DNA of 64,000 bases, from NCBI RefSeq assembly GCF_902706195.1, contig NZ_CACSJO010000011.1, positions 1-64,000 on the forward strand, in the 5' to 3' direction. This DNA is from Novosphingobium sp. 18050 (lineage in GTDB: Bacteria; Pseudomonadota; Alphaproteobacteria; Sphingomonadales; Sphingomonadaceae). Below are positions 44,417 through 53,822 of this stretch, one piece after another. The notes under the pieces are model-generated. The model was not told the origin of the DNA and did not search any database. It was given only the letters and a program-made list of their open reading frames with translations. Numbering within the stretch: the first letter of the stretch is position 1; every line of letters begins with the position of its first letter. Made by a program: the position numbers and the translations under genes.

Positions 44417-46474
44417 TCAAAATGCGCGTGCCAATGCCAGCGACACTACAGCGCCCTGTTGCTGGCTGCGCTGTTCACTCCCGGTAAAGGCGCCCGCCCG
44501 GCTGGGCGCGAAGAAACGGCGCCACCGGGCGTTGTCCTGCCCATTGATCGCTTTTGCCGTGAGCGTTGTCTTGAAGCCCGCGAGCACGGTAGTCTCGACG
44601 TAGGCGCCCCATAGCGCGTGGTCGCGCCAGTGCAGTACCTCGCCGGTGTAGAAGACGTCGGCCTGCTCCGCCGCGGTCCAGTTTATGCCCCATGAGGACT
44701 TGAGTGCGGGCACGTCATGGCGGAATTCGGCCGTCAGGCTTTGATTGGGGATATCGTCCATCGGGCGGCGGCGCCCCGTTACCGGATCGCGCAGCCGCGA
44801 GCCGCGCCAGGTGGCGTCTACCGTCAGGCGCGCGCCCTTGAGCGCCCTGTCGAGCGGCAGCGTGCCCTGCGCTGTAATGCCCCATTGCCGGGCATCGCCG
44901 ATGGTGCCCAGCGCTTCGTCGCCCGAGGGCAGCACCAGATAGCCGAGAAGCCCCGTGTGCCACTGGTGGTAGGCCTCTATCGCGATGGCACCGCCCTTGC
45001 CCCAGCGGTGGTCGAGGCGCAGCAATGCCCGGGTTACGCGGGCGGGGCGCAGGCCCGAATTGCCGCCAAGGGGACGCCCGTCCGCCTGGTTGACCGAGGC
45101 AGCAAAGTCCCCGAAATTGAGCTGATCGACTGTTCTGCGCGCACCCAACCGTACCTGGGTGCTACCTGAAGGCGACCAGACGAGCGCTGCCGAGGGTTTG
45201 AAGTAGGACAGGCTCTGCTCCTGCGCCGCCTCACCCGTTACCCGGATGCGCGAGAATTCCACCGCCATGCCCGCTTCCAGATTGAGGCGCGCGGCTAGCT
45301 TGACGGTGAGGTTGGCGAATGCCTCGCCGCGCATTTCCGATACGCGTGTATCGGCATTGGCGAGCGCCACGGGGATGAGGCCGCCGCCGGTATTTTCGGC
45401 GTAGTCCAGCTGGCTCGACAGACTGTTGTAAGCCACTTCGCCGCCGAACTCGGGACGCACCGGATGATCGCCTTCGCGGGCGACGGTGGCGCGCGCGACC
45501 AGTTCCGCCGGCTTTTCCAACTGGGACGAGAGGCCGCGATAAGGTGCCTCCACGTAATCCTCGTCGGTGACGTACCGCTCGATCCGGCCGAGGCCGACGA
45601 ACTTGGCCGTCCAGCCCGCGCCAAGGCGGCGGGTCCAGTCCAGACCCAGCTCGCCGCTGCGGCCTTTTTCGTCGTAGGCGATATCGCGGCGGGCATCGGG
45701 GGAACCGTCCGCCGCGCCGTTGAAGATGTTGATGCCGCGCCGGGACGAATAGCCGTCCTTGTTGAGCCGCAGGTTCGCGGTCAGCGTGCCGCCTGCGACC
45801 GGGCCCGAAGTGCTTAGCGCCAATCCGTATTCAGGCGCTTTGGCCGACGTGTGTTCCTTCCGCGTCGATGTCAGCGCGGCGCCCGCGTCCCGGTCGAAGT
45901 AGATGCCGTCGCCGGGGTAGCGGGTCAGTTCGCCGGAAAGCTCCACGCTGGTCTGCCAGCCTGCGATGCGGCGCGCGTGGCTGATCCGGGCGGCTGGCGA
46001 TACGAAGCCGTCCGCCGTATGGGTGAGCGTGAGCGCGGCATTGCCCGATCCCCCCGCATCGGCGCGCAGCACGACATTGGCAACGAGGGTCTGCCCCTGC
46101 GCTTCGGCGGCATCGCTGCCGCGCAGCAGGACCACCCGCTCCACCCGCGAAGCGGCGATCCGGCGCAGCACTTCGGTGATGCCCCCGCCTTTGACGGTGG
46201 GGCGCTGCCCGTCGATCAGGACATTGCCTGCGCCGGCCCCGAAGCCGCGCAGCGAAGTGCCCTCGCTGAGGAGGAAGCCCGGCGTACGCTCCAGCATGTC
46301 GAGCGCGGTCTGGGGCTGGAACGGCTTGTAGAAATCGGCCGGATATACCGGATCTGGTCCGGCGGGGATGATGGCGGGCGGGGCTTCCTGCCCCTGCCGC
46401 TGGGCCGGGCGTTCATCGTCCACCGGAGAAGTGGCCGCAGCCACGCCGGCAAGCATCAGCGAAAATGCATTCAT
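44417..46474 (-). CDS. TonB-dependent receptor, last gene of iron operon
   Basis: A 685-residue receptor. ATG at 46474 is fixed by a 4-bp overlap (ATGA) with the DUF3649-like gene and gives a short signal (FSLMLAGVAAATS). The plug domain has LERTPGFLLSEGTSLRGFG, NVLIDGQRPT and RVERVVLLRGSDAAEAQG; the barrel ends VSLALARAF. No STN signalling domain is present. Unlike the receptor upstream it lacks features of classic siderophore receptors, so its ligand is unclear. Translational coupling to the iron-uptake genes implies a linked role, for instance a second chelate or haem-like ligand. Confidence 0.85.
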   Translation of the reverse strand: MNAFSLMLAGVAAATSPVDDERPAQRQGQEAPPAIIPAGPDPVYPADFYKPFQPQTALDMLERTPGFLLSEGTSLRGFGAGAGNVLIDGQRPTVKGGGITEVLRRIAASRVERVVLLRGSDAAEAQGQTLVANVVLRADAGGSGNAALTLTHTADGFVSPAARISHARRIAGWQTSVELSGELTRYPGDGIYFDRDAGAALTSTRKEHTSAKAPEYGLALSTSGPVAGGTLTANLRLNKDGYSSRRGINIFNGAADGSPDARRDIAYDEKGRSGELGLDWTRRLGAGWTAKFVGLGRIERYVTDEDYVEAPYRGLSSQLEKPAELVARATVAREGDHPVRPEFGGEVAYNSLSSQLDYAENTGGGLIPVALANADTRVSEMRGEAFANLTVKLAARLNLEAGMAVEFSRIRVTGEAAQEQSLSYFKPSAALVWSPSGSTQVRLGARRTVDQLNFGDFAASVNQADGRPLGGNSGLRPARVTRALLRLDHRWGKGGAIAIEAYHQWHTGLLGYLVLPSGDEALGTIGDARQWGITAQGTLPLDRALKGARLTVDATWRGSRLRDPVTGRRRPMDDIPNQSLTAEFRHDVPALKSSWGINWTAAEQADVFYTGEVLHWRDHALWGAYVETTVLAGFKTTLTAKAINGQDNARWRRFFAPSRAGAFTGSEQRSQQQGAVVSLALARAF

Positions 46475-46782
46475 CGTACCGGACCCAGACCCCATCCCAG
46501 AAGCGCCAGCGGCGCCGCCGTCATCACCAGCCACAACCACGCCCGCCCGGCGCTGCGGGCATGGAACACCGCCATCGAGATGGCTGCGAAGACCGCAAAG
46601 CTGGCCAGCGTCGCCGCCGTCACCGCCTCGACCCGTTCCATGCCGGCACGGGCAAGGAGGAACGACAGCACTACGGTGACCTGCACGGTCAGCCCGTAGG
46701 CACCCAGCGTTCCCGCCAAGGTGCGCGCCGCGGCGTGAGGCGGGGGGGCTGCTTGACCCGCCGCGGCAGTGTTCTTCGGCAT
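46471..46782 (-). CDS. DUF3649-like small membrane protein
   Basis: A 103-residue protein with three hydrophobic segments (e.g. LGAYGLTVQVTVVLSFLLA, ATLASFAVFAAISMAVF, WLWLVMTAAPLALLGWGL). The ATG at 46782 shares its A with the stop of the DUF3325-like gene (TGATG). Size, topology and position after PepSY and DUF3325-like genes match DUF3649 proteins of siderophore operons. Its role is unknown, presumably in the inner-membrane step of iron release. It overlaps the next TBDR by four bases. Confidence 0.72.
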   Translation of the reverse strand: MPKNTAAAGQAAPPPHAAARTLAGTLGAYGLTVQVTVVLSFLLARAGMERVEAVTAATLASFAVFAAISMAVFHARSAGRAWLWLVMTAAPLALLGWGLGPVR

Positions 46783-47081
46783 CAAACGGTCTTTCCTGAA
46801 ATCAGGCGCAGAATGCGCTCGCGGTTGGTCTGGGCGGCCAGCACCAGTACGGCGGACAGGCTCAGCCATCCGAACCAGCAGACGGCGCCGTAAGCCCAGC
46901 CGAAACCGAGCACGGCGGCGGCGAAAGCCAGCGCCAGTGCGCCCAGTCCGCCTCGCCGCAGCAGGCGCGACATGCGCGGGGGCAGCTTGCGGCGCAGCCA
47001 GTCCTGCTGGTGGCGAACCATCGCCATGAGCAGCAGCGCGAAGCCGATGAGGGCGGGCAGGGCGATCGTGAGGTGGCTCAT
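46782..47081 (-). CDS. DUF3325-like small membrane protein
   Basis: A 99-residue protein with about three transmembrane segments (LTIALPALIGFALLLMAMV, then LGALALAFAAAVLGFGWAYG and LSLSAVLVLAA). It contains a HQQDWLRR loop of DUF3325 type. The ATG at 47081 overlaps the PepSY stop (ATGA). DUF3325, DUF3649 and PepSY membrane genes travel together with ferric-siderophore receptors; they may help reduce or release iron at the inner membrane. The function has not been established. Confidence 0.75.
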   Translation of the reverse strand: MSHLTIALPALIGFALLLMAMVRHQQDWLRRKLPPRMSRLLRRGGLGALALAFAAAVLGFGWAYGAVCWFGWLSLSAVLVLAAQTNRERILRLISGKTV

Positions 47082-48643
47082 GCCGGGGCCTCCGTTCTTG
47101 CCCGCTGCCGGCGCGCAGACGCTGTCTTGGGCTGGTGGCGCAGGACTTTCCACGCGGTATAGGCGAAGCCTGCTGCCAGCGCCGACACAGTCAGCTCGAA
47201 ACCGGCGAAGACCCAGTCGCCGTGCCATAGGCTGACTGCCAGCCCGCGCGGCGTGGTCGCCGCATTGACCAGCGGCACCAGCGCAAAAAGGACGGCGGCG
47301 GCCCCCAGCGATTCCACCCATGCGCGCTTGGCGGGCCGCGCCAGCGTCCAGGCGAAGATCGCGCCCCAGGCGATGAACAGGCTGTCGACTTCCCATTCGG
47401 ATCGCTCAGGCAGCGCGGCGGGTAGCAGCCGGTTGGCCAGGAAATAGACCGCGATGCCCGCAGGGGCGCCGGCTATGAAGCCGATGTTCAGGCGCTCCAC
47501 CAGACGGAACCCGAAATGCGGGCGCGCCGGATCGGGCAGCTTGGTGCGCCGCTTCACGCACCACAGCGCCAGCCCCGTCGCGGCCATCGCCGTCCCGCCA
47601 AGACCGGAAAGGAAATAGAGCCAGCGCAGCGGATATCCGGCGAACCAGGCGGTGTGCAGGTCCACCATCACCTCCTGCGTAAGGCGTGCGCCGCCCTTGG
47701 AGGGCACGGGGACGGGAAGGACATTGCCCTGCGCCGCGCCGAGATAGATTGGATCGCGGCGCCCGCTGCTCCAGTCGGTCCGCTCGGCATATATCTGTGC
47801 GGTCGCCGCAGCGTCGCCGGGATGGTCGATGCTGATGGAGCCGGGCTGTGCGCCCTGCCACTTGCGCTGCGCGATCTCGACCAGCCGGGACAGCGGCACC
47901 GTTGGCGCCGACGTGCCGCTGGCTTCGCGTTCCTCGGGCCGGGGGAAGGTGGCCTCGTAGAATTCCTCGCGGGTGGGGAAGTTGGCGGTGATCGCCCAGG
48001 GCATCAGCGTGAACAGCAGCGTGACAAGGCCTGTGTAGGTAATCATCACATGGAACGGCAGCGCCAACACGCCCGTGGCATTGTGCGCGTCGAGCCAGCT
48101 TCGCTGGCCCTTGCCGAAGCGCATCTGGAAGAAGTCCGTAAAAATCTTCTTGTGCGTCACCACGCCGGAAAGGATCGCCACCAGCATAGCCAGCGCTGCC
48201 ACGCTGACGATATAGCGCGCCCAGCTGACCGACATGTAATGCAGGTCGAAATGCATCCGGTAGAGGAAGAAACCGCCGCGCGTATCTCGCACGGAAAGCT
48301 CCCCGCCGGTCTGCGGGTCTAGCGTGACTTCCTTGCCTCCGCGCCGACCCTCGCCCGGCATGCGCCAGGACACCGTCAGCCCGCTGCCGCCGCGCGCGTT
48401 CGGCAGCGAGACGCGCCAGCTTTCCGCCCCCGCGCCGCGCTGGCGCAGGAGCGTATCGGCGGCGGCAAGCGCACGCGGGCTGCCCCGTGTTCCCACCGGC
48501 AGTTCCGGGCGCATCCAGGCGTCGATCTCGTGCTGGAAGAACGCCGCCGTACCGAACACGAAGACGATGTAGAGCACCCAGCCCGGCACAAGCCCGGCCC
48601 AGGTATGCAGCCATGCCATCGACTGGCGGAAACCCTGTTTCAT
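47078..48643 (-). CDS. PepSY-associated membrane protein (ferric-siderophore reductase type)
   Basis: A 521-residue inner-membrane protein. It has an N-terminal helix (LVPGWVLYIVFVFGTAAFFQHEI), a large periplasmic region with YRMHFDLHYM, a second helix followed by HKKIFTDFFQMRFGKGQRSWLDAHNATGVLALPFHVMI, and further helices ending near the C-terminus. The conserved histidines in the FDLHY and WLDAHNATG segments are typical of PepSY-TM proteins such as FoxB/FsrB-like reductases and may bind haem or metal. It starts 25 bp after the signalling receptor and overlaps the DUF3325-like gene by four bases. Confidence 0.85.
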   Translation of the reverse strand: MKQGFRQSMAWLHTWAGLVPGWVLYIVFVFGTAAFFQHEIDAWMRPELPVGTRGSPRALAAADTLLRQRGAGAESWRVSLPNARGGSGLTVSWRMPGEGRRGGKEVTLDPQTGGELSVRDTRGGFFLYRMHFDLHYMSVSWARYIVSVAALAMLVAILSGVVTHKKIFTDFFQMRFGKGQRSWLDAHNATGVLALPFHVMITYTGLVTLLFTLMPWAITANFPTREEFYEATFPRPEEREASGTSAPTVPLSRLVEIAQRKWQGAQPGSISIDHPGDAAATAQIYAERTDWSSGRRDPIYLGAAQGNVLPVPVPSKGGARLTQEVMVDLHTAWFAGYPLRWLYFLSGLGGTAMAATGLALWCVKRRTKLPDPARPHFGFRLVERLNIGFIAGAPAGIAVYFLANRLLPAALPERSEWEVDSLFIAWGAIFAWTLARPAKRAWVESLGAAAVLFALVPLVNAATTPRGLAVSLWHGDWVFAGFELTVSALAAGFAYTAWKVLRHQPKTASARRQRARTEAPA

Positions 48644-48668
48644 GCCGCGATCACCGGATAAGCCGTCA

Positions 48669-51173
48669 TCAGAAGCCGTACTTCACGGAGAAGGCGACAT
48701 TGCGCGGGATGCCCAGCGAGTAGGACGTTGCCCAGTAGTCTTCGCCGGTCACGTTCGCCACGTTGAGGTCGAAGCGCACGGGGTGGCTGTCGATCTCGGT
48801 CTTGTAGTGGAAACCCACGTCCATGATCGTGTAGCCGTCCAGCTTCTGCAGGTTGGCGGCGTCCTTGAACATCTTGCCCGCGTGATAGATACCGCCGCTG
48901 ACGGAAAAGCCGGGCAGCGGCGGCAGGCTGTATTCGAGGTACATCTTCGCCAGCGTCCCGCTCACCCCGGTAGGCTTCTTGCCCAGCAGCAACGCGGTGC
49001 TGGTCTTCGTCACCTTGAGGTCCATCACGGTGCCGCCGACCATCACCTTGAGGTTGGGGGTGAGATCGCCGGTGGCGGTGAACTCGAAGCCCTGATGGAC
49101 TTCGACGCCGTCCTGGGTGCGGGTGATTTTGCCGTTCACCTGCTCATCGAAGGCGTTCGCCTTCTCGATGCGGTATACCGCGCCGGTAAGCAGCAGCGCG
49201 TCGATGGGCGCATACTTGGCGCCAACCTCGTACTGCTTGGAGATGTAGGGCTTCATGATCTCGCCGGGGTTGTTGTAGAGCACGGCGTCGTCAGGAACCG
49301 TCGAGCCTTGCTCCAGACCCTGCATATAGGTCGCGTAGGTGGTCACGCGCGGGATCGGCTTGAACACCAGCGAGACGGTGGGGGTATAGGCGCTTTCCTT
49401 GTAGTTCGACGTGGCCGCGCCGGTCGCGCCGAAGTTGCGGGCTTCCACCGTGCTGCGGTTGACGCCGATCATCGCGCCGAACTGCTCGGTGAACTGGATG
49501 TCGTCCCCCACCACTATATTGGTGTTCTTCGACTGGCTCGACTTGTACAGCGCGCCCCACGAATAGGTGTTGAGCGCCGATGGCATCGCCCAGTTGTCCA
49601 GGTCGTTCGGGTCTGCAAAGATCGGCGAGTTTCCGCCGCTGACTGAGTTGGTGACGTGCCGCTTTACCCGCAGGATATCGCCCGATGCCCCCACCGTCAG
49701 GCGGTGCGTGATGCCGAAAGTCGCGAATTCGCTGTCGAGATAGGCATAGGCGCCCTGCGCATAGTTGTAGGACGGCGCGCTGCGCGAAACGAAACCGTCC
49801 TGCCAGCCGGAAGTCCCATTCCCCCCATCCTCGATATAGAGCGGGTAGATGTTGATCGATTCCTGCGCATCGCGCTTGTAAAGGTAGGCGGCGCGCAAGC
49901 TGAAGGTCTCGTTGATCTTCCACTTCGCATTGGCGCCGGCCCGGTCGGTCTTGGTCTGGAGATAGGTCCAGGACGGCGTCCAGGTATTGTCGTTTGCCAG
50001 CGGCTTGATCCAGTGATCCAGCGCGGCGCGATTGGCATTGGCATAGGCGTAGAACCGGGAATCGATGCCGTCGATGCGGTAGTACGTGTGCGCGGCTTCG
50101 GCCTGCACCAGCAGGTCCGGGGCGACGTTCCAGTCCAGCGCGCCGCTGACCATGGTGCGCGCGACGTTCTGGTTCTTCTTCGCCGTCCTGCCGTCCTGGA
50201 AGGACATGTTCAGGCGGTACGCGAAGGTGCCGTTCGCATCGATCTTGCCGCCCATGTCGACGTGCGCAAAGAACTGCTCGTTGCCGTAGTTGCCCACCCT
50301 GATATCCAGCTTGGGCGTATAAGTCGGCCGCTTGAGCACGTAATTGGTGACGCCGCCGGGATTGCCCACGCCGTACAGAAAGCCCGACAGGCCGTTCATG
50401 ATCTCGACGTTGGCAAGTTCCTCCGTTGCGATGCCAGTAAGGGTGGAGGACAGGCGCACGCCGTCGACCACGCCCTTCTGCGAATCGAAGCCGCGGATCG
50501 TCACGTAAGGCGTGCCGTAGACCGTCGAGGGCGCCGAGTTCTGGACCACCGGGTTCATCTTGAAGATCTGGTCCATGTCCGAGGCGACGACGCTCTCGAT
50601 CATGTCCTGTGGCACCACGCTGATCGAATAGGGCGTGTCGATGACCAGCTTGTTGCCCCACGGGCCGGAGGTCGAGATCGCGTCGATCTTCTCGTTGTGG
50701 CCAAGCACCAGAATGGCATCGCTGCGCCGCGCGCCGTCGTCGTAGTCCTCGCCACCGGAAGCCGCATCGCCGTAGGCTGCAGGCGTCGTCTCCATGCGCA
50801 GCGGATCGAGCGTCATCGCGCCGGTCGCGGCGCGGGTGATGGTCATCGCGCCTTCACCCGCCGGGCGCGCGGCCAGTCCGGTGCCCGAAAGCAGCCGCAT
50901 GAGCGCGTCGCGCGGCGCGAAGCTGCCGCGCAGGCCGGAGGTGCGGTGGCCCTGGGTCAGCGCCGCCTCATAAGTCATCTGCACACCGCTCTGCTCGGCA
51001 AAGCGGTTCAGCGCGTCGGACAGCGAACCGGCCGGAATGTCATAAGCGCGCGGTGCGCCCTGATCCTGCGCCGCCGCTATGCCCGGCACCGCAGCCATGC
51101 CGCCCAGCGCAGTGCCTGCCAGCAAGGCGAATGCCATCAACCGGCCGCCGCCACGCTCGAAACTAACCCTCAT
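48669..51173 (-). CDS. Signalling TonB-dependent siderophore receptor (with STN domain)
   Basis: An 834-residue receptor. After the signal peptide comes an STN (secretin/TonB N-terminal) domain, residues ~40-115 (YDIPAGSLSDALNRFAEQSGVQMTY-type start), which contacts FecR-like anti-sigma proteins. Then come plug segments (TPYSISVVPQDMIESV, MNGLSGFLYGVGNPGGVTNYVLKRP) and a barrel ending VAFSVKYGF. This is the layout of FpvA/FoxA/FecA transducers that both import a ferric siderophore and signal its presence. It lies downstream of the sigma and FecR genes, the usual order. Confidence 0.93.
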   Translation of the reverse strand: MRVSFERGGGRLMAFALLAGTALGGMAAVPGIAAAQDQGAPRAYDIPAGSLSDALNRFAEQSGVQMTYEAALTQGHRTSGLRGSFAPRDALMRLLSGTGLAARPAGEGAMTITRAATGAMTLDPLRMETTPAAYGDAASGGEDYDDGARRSDAILVLGHNEKIDAISTSGPWGNKLVIDTPYSISVVPQDMIESVVASDMDQIFKMNPVVQNSAPSTVYGTPYVTIRGFDSQKGVVDGVRLSSTLTGIATEELANVEIMNGLSGFLYGVGNPGGVTNYVLKRPTYTPKLDIRVGNYGNEQFFAHVDMGGKIDANGTFAYRLNMSFQDGRTAKKNQNVARTMVSGALDWNVAPDLLVQAEAAHTYYRIDGIDSRFYAYANANRAALDHWIKPLANDNTWTPSWTYLQTKTDRAGANAKWKINETFSLRAAYLYKRDAQESINIYPLYIEDGGNGTSGWQDGFVSRSAPSYNYAQGAYAYLDSEFATFGITHRLTVGASGDILRVKRHVTNSVSGGNSPIFADPNDLDNWAMPSALNTYSWGALYKSSQSKNTNIVVGDDIQFTEQFGAMIGVNRSTVEARNFGATGAATSNYKESAYTPTVSLVFKPIPRVTTYATYMQGLEQGSTVPDDAVLYNNPGEIMKPYISKQYEVGAKYAPIDALLLTGAVYRIEKANAFDEQVNGKITRTQDGVEVHQGFEFTATGDLTPNLKVMVGGTVMDLKVTKTSTALLLGKKPTGVSGTLAKMYLEYSLPPLPGFSVSGGIYHAGKMFKDAANLQKLDGYTIMDVGFHYKTEIDSHPVRFDLNVANVTGEDYWATSYSLGIPRNVAFSVKYGF

Positions 51174-51283
51174 CGAATATTCCCCACTTGGCTACCCGGC
51201 TGCGCAAACATTGCTGCTGCGACGCACTTGCAAAACCAAGACGGAGTGCGATCCGAAAACACGACCATCGGACCGCAATTTTT

Positions 51284-52285
51284 TTACCGGCGCAGGATGA
51301 TGAAGCGGTCCGACAGCCGTAGGGATGAAAGGCCAAGACTCTTCTCGATGCTGTCGATCGCGGCCAGCGGGTGCTCGAGGTCGTAGACCCCGCTCACCCG
51401 GATCGCGGCGGCGGGGCCGGTCACGGCGACGTAGCCGCGCCGATACCGGTCGATCTGCGCCACGACTTCGCCCAGTGGCCGGTCCACCACCACGAGCCGC
51501 CCGCGCGTCCAGGCTGCGGCGTCGCCTTGTGCCGGGAGCGGGCCGGTCAGCGTTCCGCGCCCGAAGTCCGCGCGCTGTCCTTCGCCGACCACGGCGGCGC
51601 GCCCTGCGTCCTGTACCCTGACGCTGTGCCGGGTAACGGTCACCGTAGCGCGCCCGCCTTCGTCGCGCACCGCAAAGGCCGTGCCCAGCGCGGTGACGCT
51701 GCCCCCTTCGGCATCGACGGTGAAAGGCCGGGCACGGTCTGGCGCGACGTCGAACATCGCCGCTCCCGCCAGCAGCCGCACGCCCCGGCGCGGACCTGTG
51801 TAATCCAGCGCAATCGCCGAACCGCTATCGAGTTGAACGACGGAACCGTCCGAAAGCGCGATCTCGCGCCGTTCGCCGATGCCGGTCATGTGATCGGCGC
51901 GCATCCGCATCGGCCAGTCCTGCACGCCGCCAAGTACGACAAGCGCCAGCGCTGCCGCGACGCCGCCCGATGCCAGCGCCCCGCGCCGCAGCCGGGGCGT
52001 CGGACGTGGCCCATAACCCCGTGCTGGAACGGGCAGAACGCGCTGGCGAGGCAGTTCGGCCACGGGTTCAGCTTCCCCGCCGTGCTGCCCAAGCTCATCA
52101 TCGCCGTTGAGCAGGTCCCAGATTCTTTCCAGCCGCGCGACCGCATCGCTGTGCGCAGGCTCGGCGAGCCAGAGCGCGAAAGCCTGCTCGTCCTCGGCGG
52201 TCATGCGGCCGCCGTCGCGCCGCACGATCCAGTCTGCCGCCGCAGCAGCGATCTCGGGGGACATAGGCTGTCTTGTTGCGGTCAT
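51284..52285 (-). CDS. fecR: FecR-like anti-sigma regulator
   Basis: A 333-residue protein. ATG at 52285 is chosen because GGAG lies eight bases upstream and an N-terminal DUF4880-type domain begins right after (AADWIVRRDGG, FALWLAEPAHSDAVARLERIWDLL); the longer frame to 52549 overlaps the sigma gene. A transmembrane helix (SGGVAAALALVVLGGV) is followed by the periplasmic FecR domain (DHMTGIGERREIALSDGSVV) and a C-terminal DUF4974-like domain. It relays the siderophore signal from the receptor's STN domain to the sigma factor. It starts 122 bp after the sigma gene. Confidence 0.9.
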   Translation of the reverse strand: MTATRQPMSPEIAAAAADWIVRRDGGRMTAEDEQAFALWLAEPAHSDAVARLERIWDLLNGDDELGQHGGEAEPVAELPRQRVLPVPARGYGPRPTPRLRRGALASGGVAAALALVVLGGVQDWPMRMRADHMTGIGERREIALSDGSVVQLDSGSAIALDYTGPRRGVRLLAGAAMFDVAPDRARPFTVDAEGGSVTALGTAFAVRDEGGRATVTVTRHSVRVQDAGRAAVVGEGQRADFGRGTLTGPLPAQGDAAAWTRGRLVVVDRPLGEVVAQIDRYRRGYVAVTGPAAAIRVSGVYDLEHPLAAIDSIEKSLGLSSLRLSDRFIILRR

Positions 52286-52406
52286 GACCTGTGCTCCGCC
52301 CCCCCCGGGATGGACGGCGCACACTGAAAATCTGTGCGCGCCACATGCCATGACGTGGAAAAGCCCCCGAACACGACCTCGCCGGTGACATTTTTCATGA
52401 AGACCA

Positions 52407-52916
52407 TCACGCCGCCCCGTCGATTTCGCCAAGCCGCATCGCAAGGACCAGCAGCGCATGGCGCAAATGCTTTTCCACGGCGCCGCGCGTAATGCCCAGT
52501 CTTTCCGCGATTTCGGCCTGATGCAATCCTTCGATCTTGCGCAGGGCAAAGACCTCGCGGCAGCGCGGCGGCAGGCTCTCCACCAGTTCCAGCAGCAGCC
52601 GCAGCCGGTCGCGTGCGAGAACCGCGCGCTCGGGAGATGGTGCGTCGTCCGCGATCAACCCACCCAGGTCCTCGTGCAGCACCCACGGCGACCATTTACC
52701 CCGTTCCCGCGCTCCGTCGATCACCAGGTTGCGAGCGATGCGATAAAGAAACGCGCGCACGTTCCCGACCTTCTCCTCACGCAGCGAGGGGATAGCACGC
52801 ACCCACGTTTCCTGGACAATATCGGCGGCGAGCGGCGGCGAATCCACAAGCGATCGCACATAGGCACGCAGTGAATCATGGTGATGCGCCACCAACGCCG
52901 CATCACCTCCAGTCAT
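52407..52916 (-). CDS. fecI: FecI-type ECF sigma factor
   Basis: A 169-residue extracytoplasmic-function sigma factor. Region 2 covers ~25-75 (DIVQETWVRAIPSLREEKVGNVRAFLYRIARNLVID); region 4 covers ~110-160 with the helix-turn-helix HQAEIAERLGITRGAVEKHL. It directs RNA polymerase to the receptor operon when its FecR partner signals. Its ATG overlaps the TonB stop by four bases, so sigma and TonB are made together. This coupling is unusual. Confidence 0.92.
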   Translation of the reverse strand: MTGGDAALVAHHHDSLRAYVRSLVDSPPLAADIVQETWVRAIPSLREEKVGNVRAFLYRIARNLVIDGARERGKWSPWVLHEDLGGLIADDAPSPERAVLARDRLRLLLELVESLPPRCREVFALRKIEGLHQAEIAERLGITRGAVEKHLRHALLVLAMRLGEIDGAA

Positions 52917-53647
52917 TGCCCGGCGACCATGGCGGAGCGGTCGCCGATCAGGAATTCCACCGGCAGCGTGATCGCCAGTTCATCCGGCAGCGCATCGGGG
53001 ATCGCCGGAAAGGGTGCGGCGCCGCGCACGAGCGCCAGTGCGGCCCGGTCAAGCGCCCTCCGCCCGGTCGACTGCACCACCGATGCTTCCAGAAGACGCC
53101 CGCTGCGCTCGACACGAAACACTACCGTGCCAGCGCCGCCGCCCCTGTGCGGCTGAACGTGGCGGCGCTCCGCTTCGAGCCTTGCCATGAGTACGCGCCG
53201 ATAGGCCTGGGTCGCCATGGCAAGCGCATCTTCTCGCCCTCCCTCTGCCGCAACGGGAAGCTCCGCAGCCGCCTCGACCACAGCCGGCACTGGAGGCGCC
53301 AGGAGGATCGTCGGCGGAGGGCTGCTTATCACCGGCAAAGGCTCAGGCCGGGCGACAGGTGCAACCGCTCCCGATGTCTGTCGCCGGCGGGGTTCATCCG
53401 CCGCACGCGGAACGATTATCACGCTGGCGAGGTGCGGCGCCTCGCCTACGTTCTCTGTGCGCTGCCAGCCAATGGCGACCATTGCCCCCACTGCCATATG
53501 TACCAGCACAGTAGCGCCGAGAGCCATCATGCGCATCCCCCGGCTGCCAACGCGATAGGCGCTACGGCGCCGCTGGAGCGCAAGCGCGCGGTCCGATTCC
53601 TCTGCGGAGCCAGATTCGCGCGCCGTCAGGAGGGTGGAGGAAGGCAT
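52913..53647 (-). CDS. tonB: TonB-type energy transducer
   Basis: A 244-residue protein. A cytoplasmic N-terminus is followed by one transmembrane helix (MMALGATVLVHMAVGAMVAIGW, residues ~38-60), a proline-rich spacer and a C-terminal TonB domain (GGAGTVVFRVERSGRLLEASVVQSTG). It spans the periplasm and opens TBDRs using the proton gradient. ATG at 53647 is preferred over 53667-53707 alternatives because a palindrome at 53667 lies just upstream of it. It overlaps the sigma gene, implying a dedicated TonB for this operon. No ExbB/ExbD genes are nearby. Confidence 0.88.
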   Translation of the reverse strand: MPSSTLLTARESGSAEESDRALALQRRRSAYRVGSRGMRMMALGATVLVHMAVGAMVAIGWQRTENVGEAPHLASVIIVPRAADEPRRRQTSGAVAPVARPEPLPVISSPPPTILLAPPVPAVVEAAAELPVAAEGGREDALAMATQAYRRVLMARLEAERRHVQPHRGGGAGTVVFRVERSGRLLEASVVQSTGRRALDRAALALVRGAAPFPAIPDALPDELAITLPVEFLIGDRSAMVAGQ

Positions 53648-53666
53648 GGGCGCCGTCTCTAATATA

Positions 53667-53683
53667 TTGCGAGTGACTTGCAA
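53667..53683. promoter_or_regulatory. Palindrome, candidate iron-regulator site
   Basis: TTGCGAG (53667-53673) and CTTGCAA (53677-53683) form a near-perfect 7-3-7 inverted repeat about 20 bp before the TonB ATG. Its place at the head of an iron operon suggests a Fur- or Irr-type site, but this is inferred. Confidence 0.5.
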
Positions 53684-53740
53684 TAGCATTCGCACATTCA
53701 GTTTCAATTTAGAACCAAATGTCTCTCTGCGTATTGCATA

Positions 53741-53759
53741 TGCGACTTATTATCATTAG
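53741..53759. promoter_or_regulatory. Candidate Fur-type box between tonB and TBDR
   Basis: TGCGACTTATTATCATTAG lies in the divergent promoter region between tonB (minus) and a siderophore receptor (plus). Its left arm TGCGACTTATT is nearly the same as the palindrome before the next receptor (56187-56211), which supports a shared iron regulator. Confidence 0.55.
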
Positions 53760-53822
53760 TGGCTCGCCGGCATTGGAAGCCAGGGGGCTTCGCAGCAAGC
53801 ATCACTCAGGGGAGGCCACAGC

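Noticed and set aside
49291..50661. 456-codon minus-strand frame inside the signalling receptor gene
   Set aside because: Same strand but different frame from the receptor, with composition typical of a shifted GC-rich frame.
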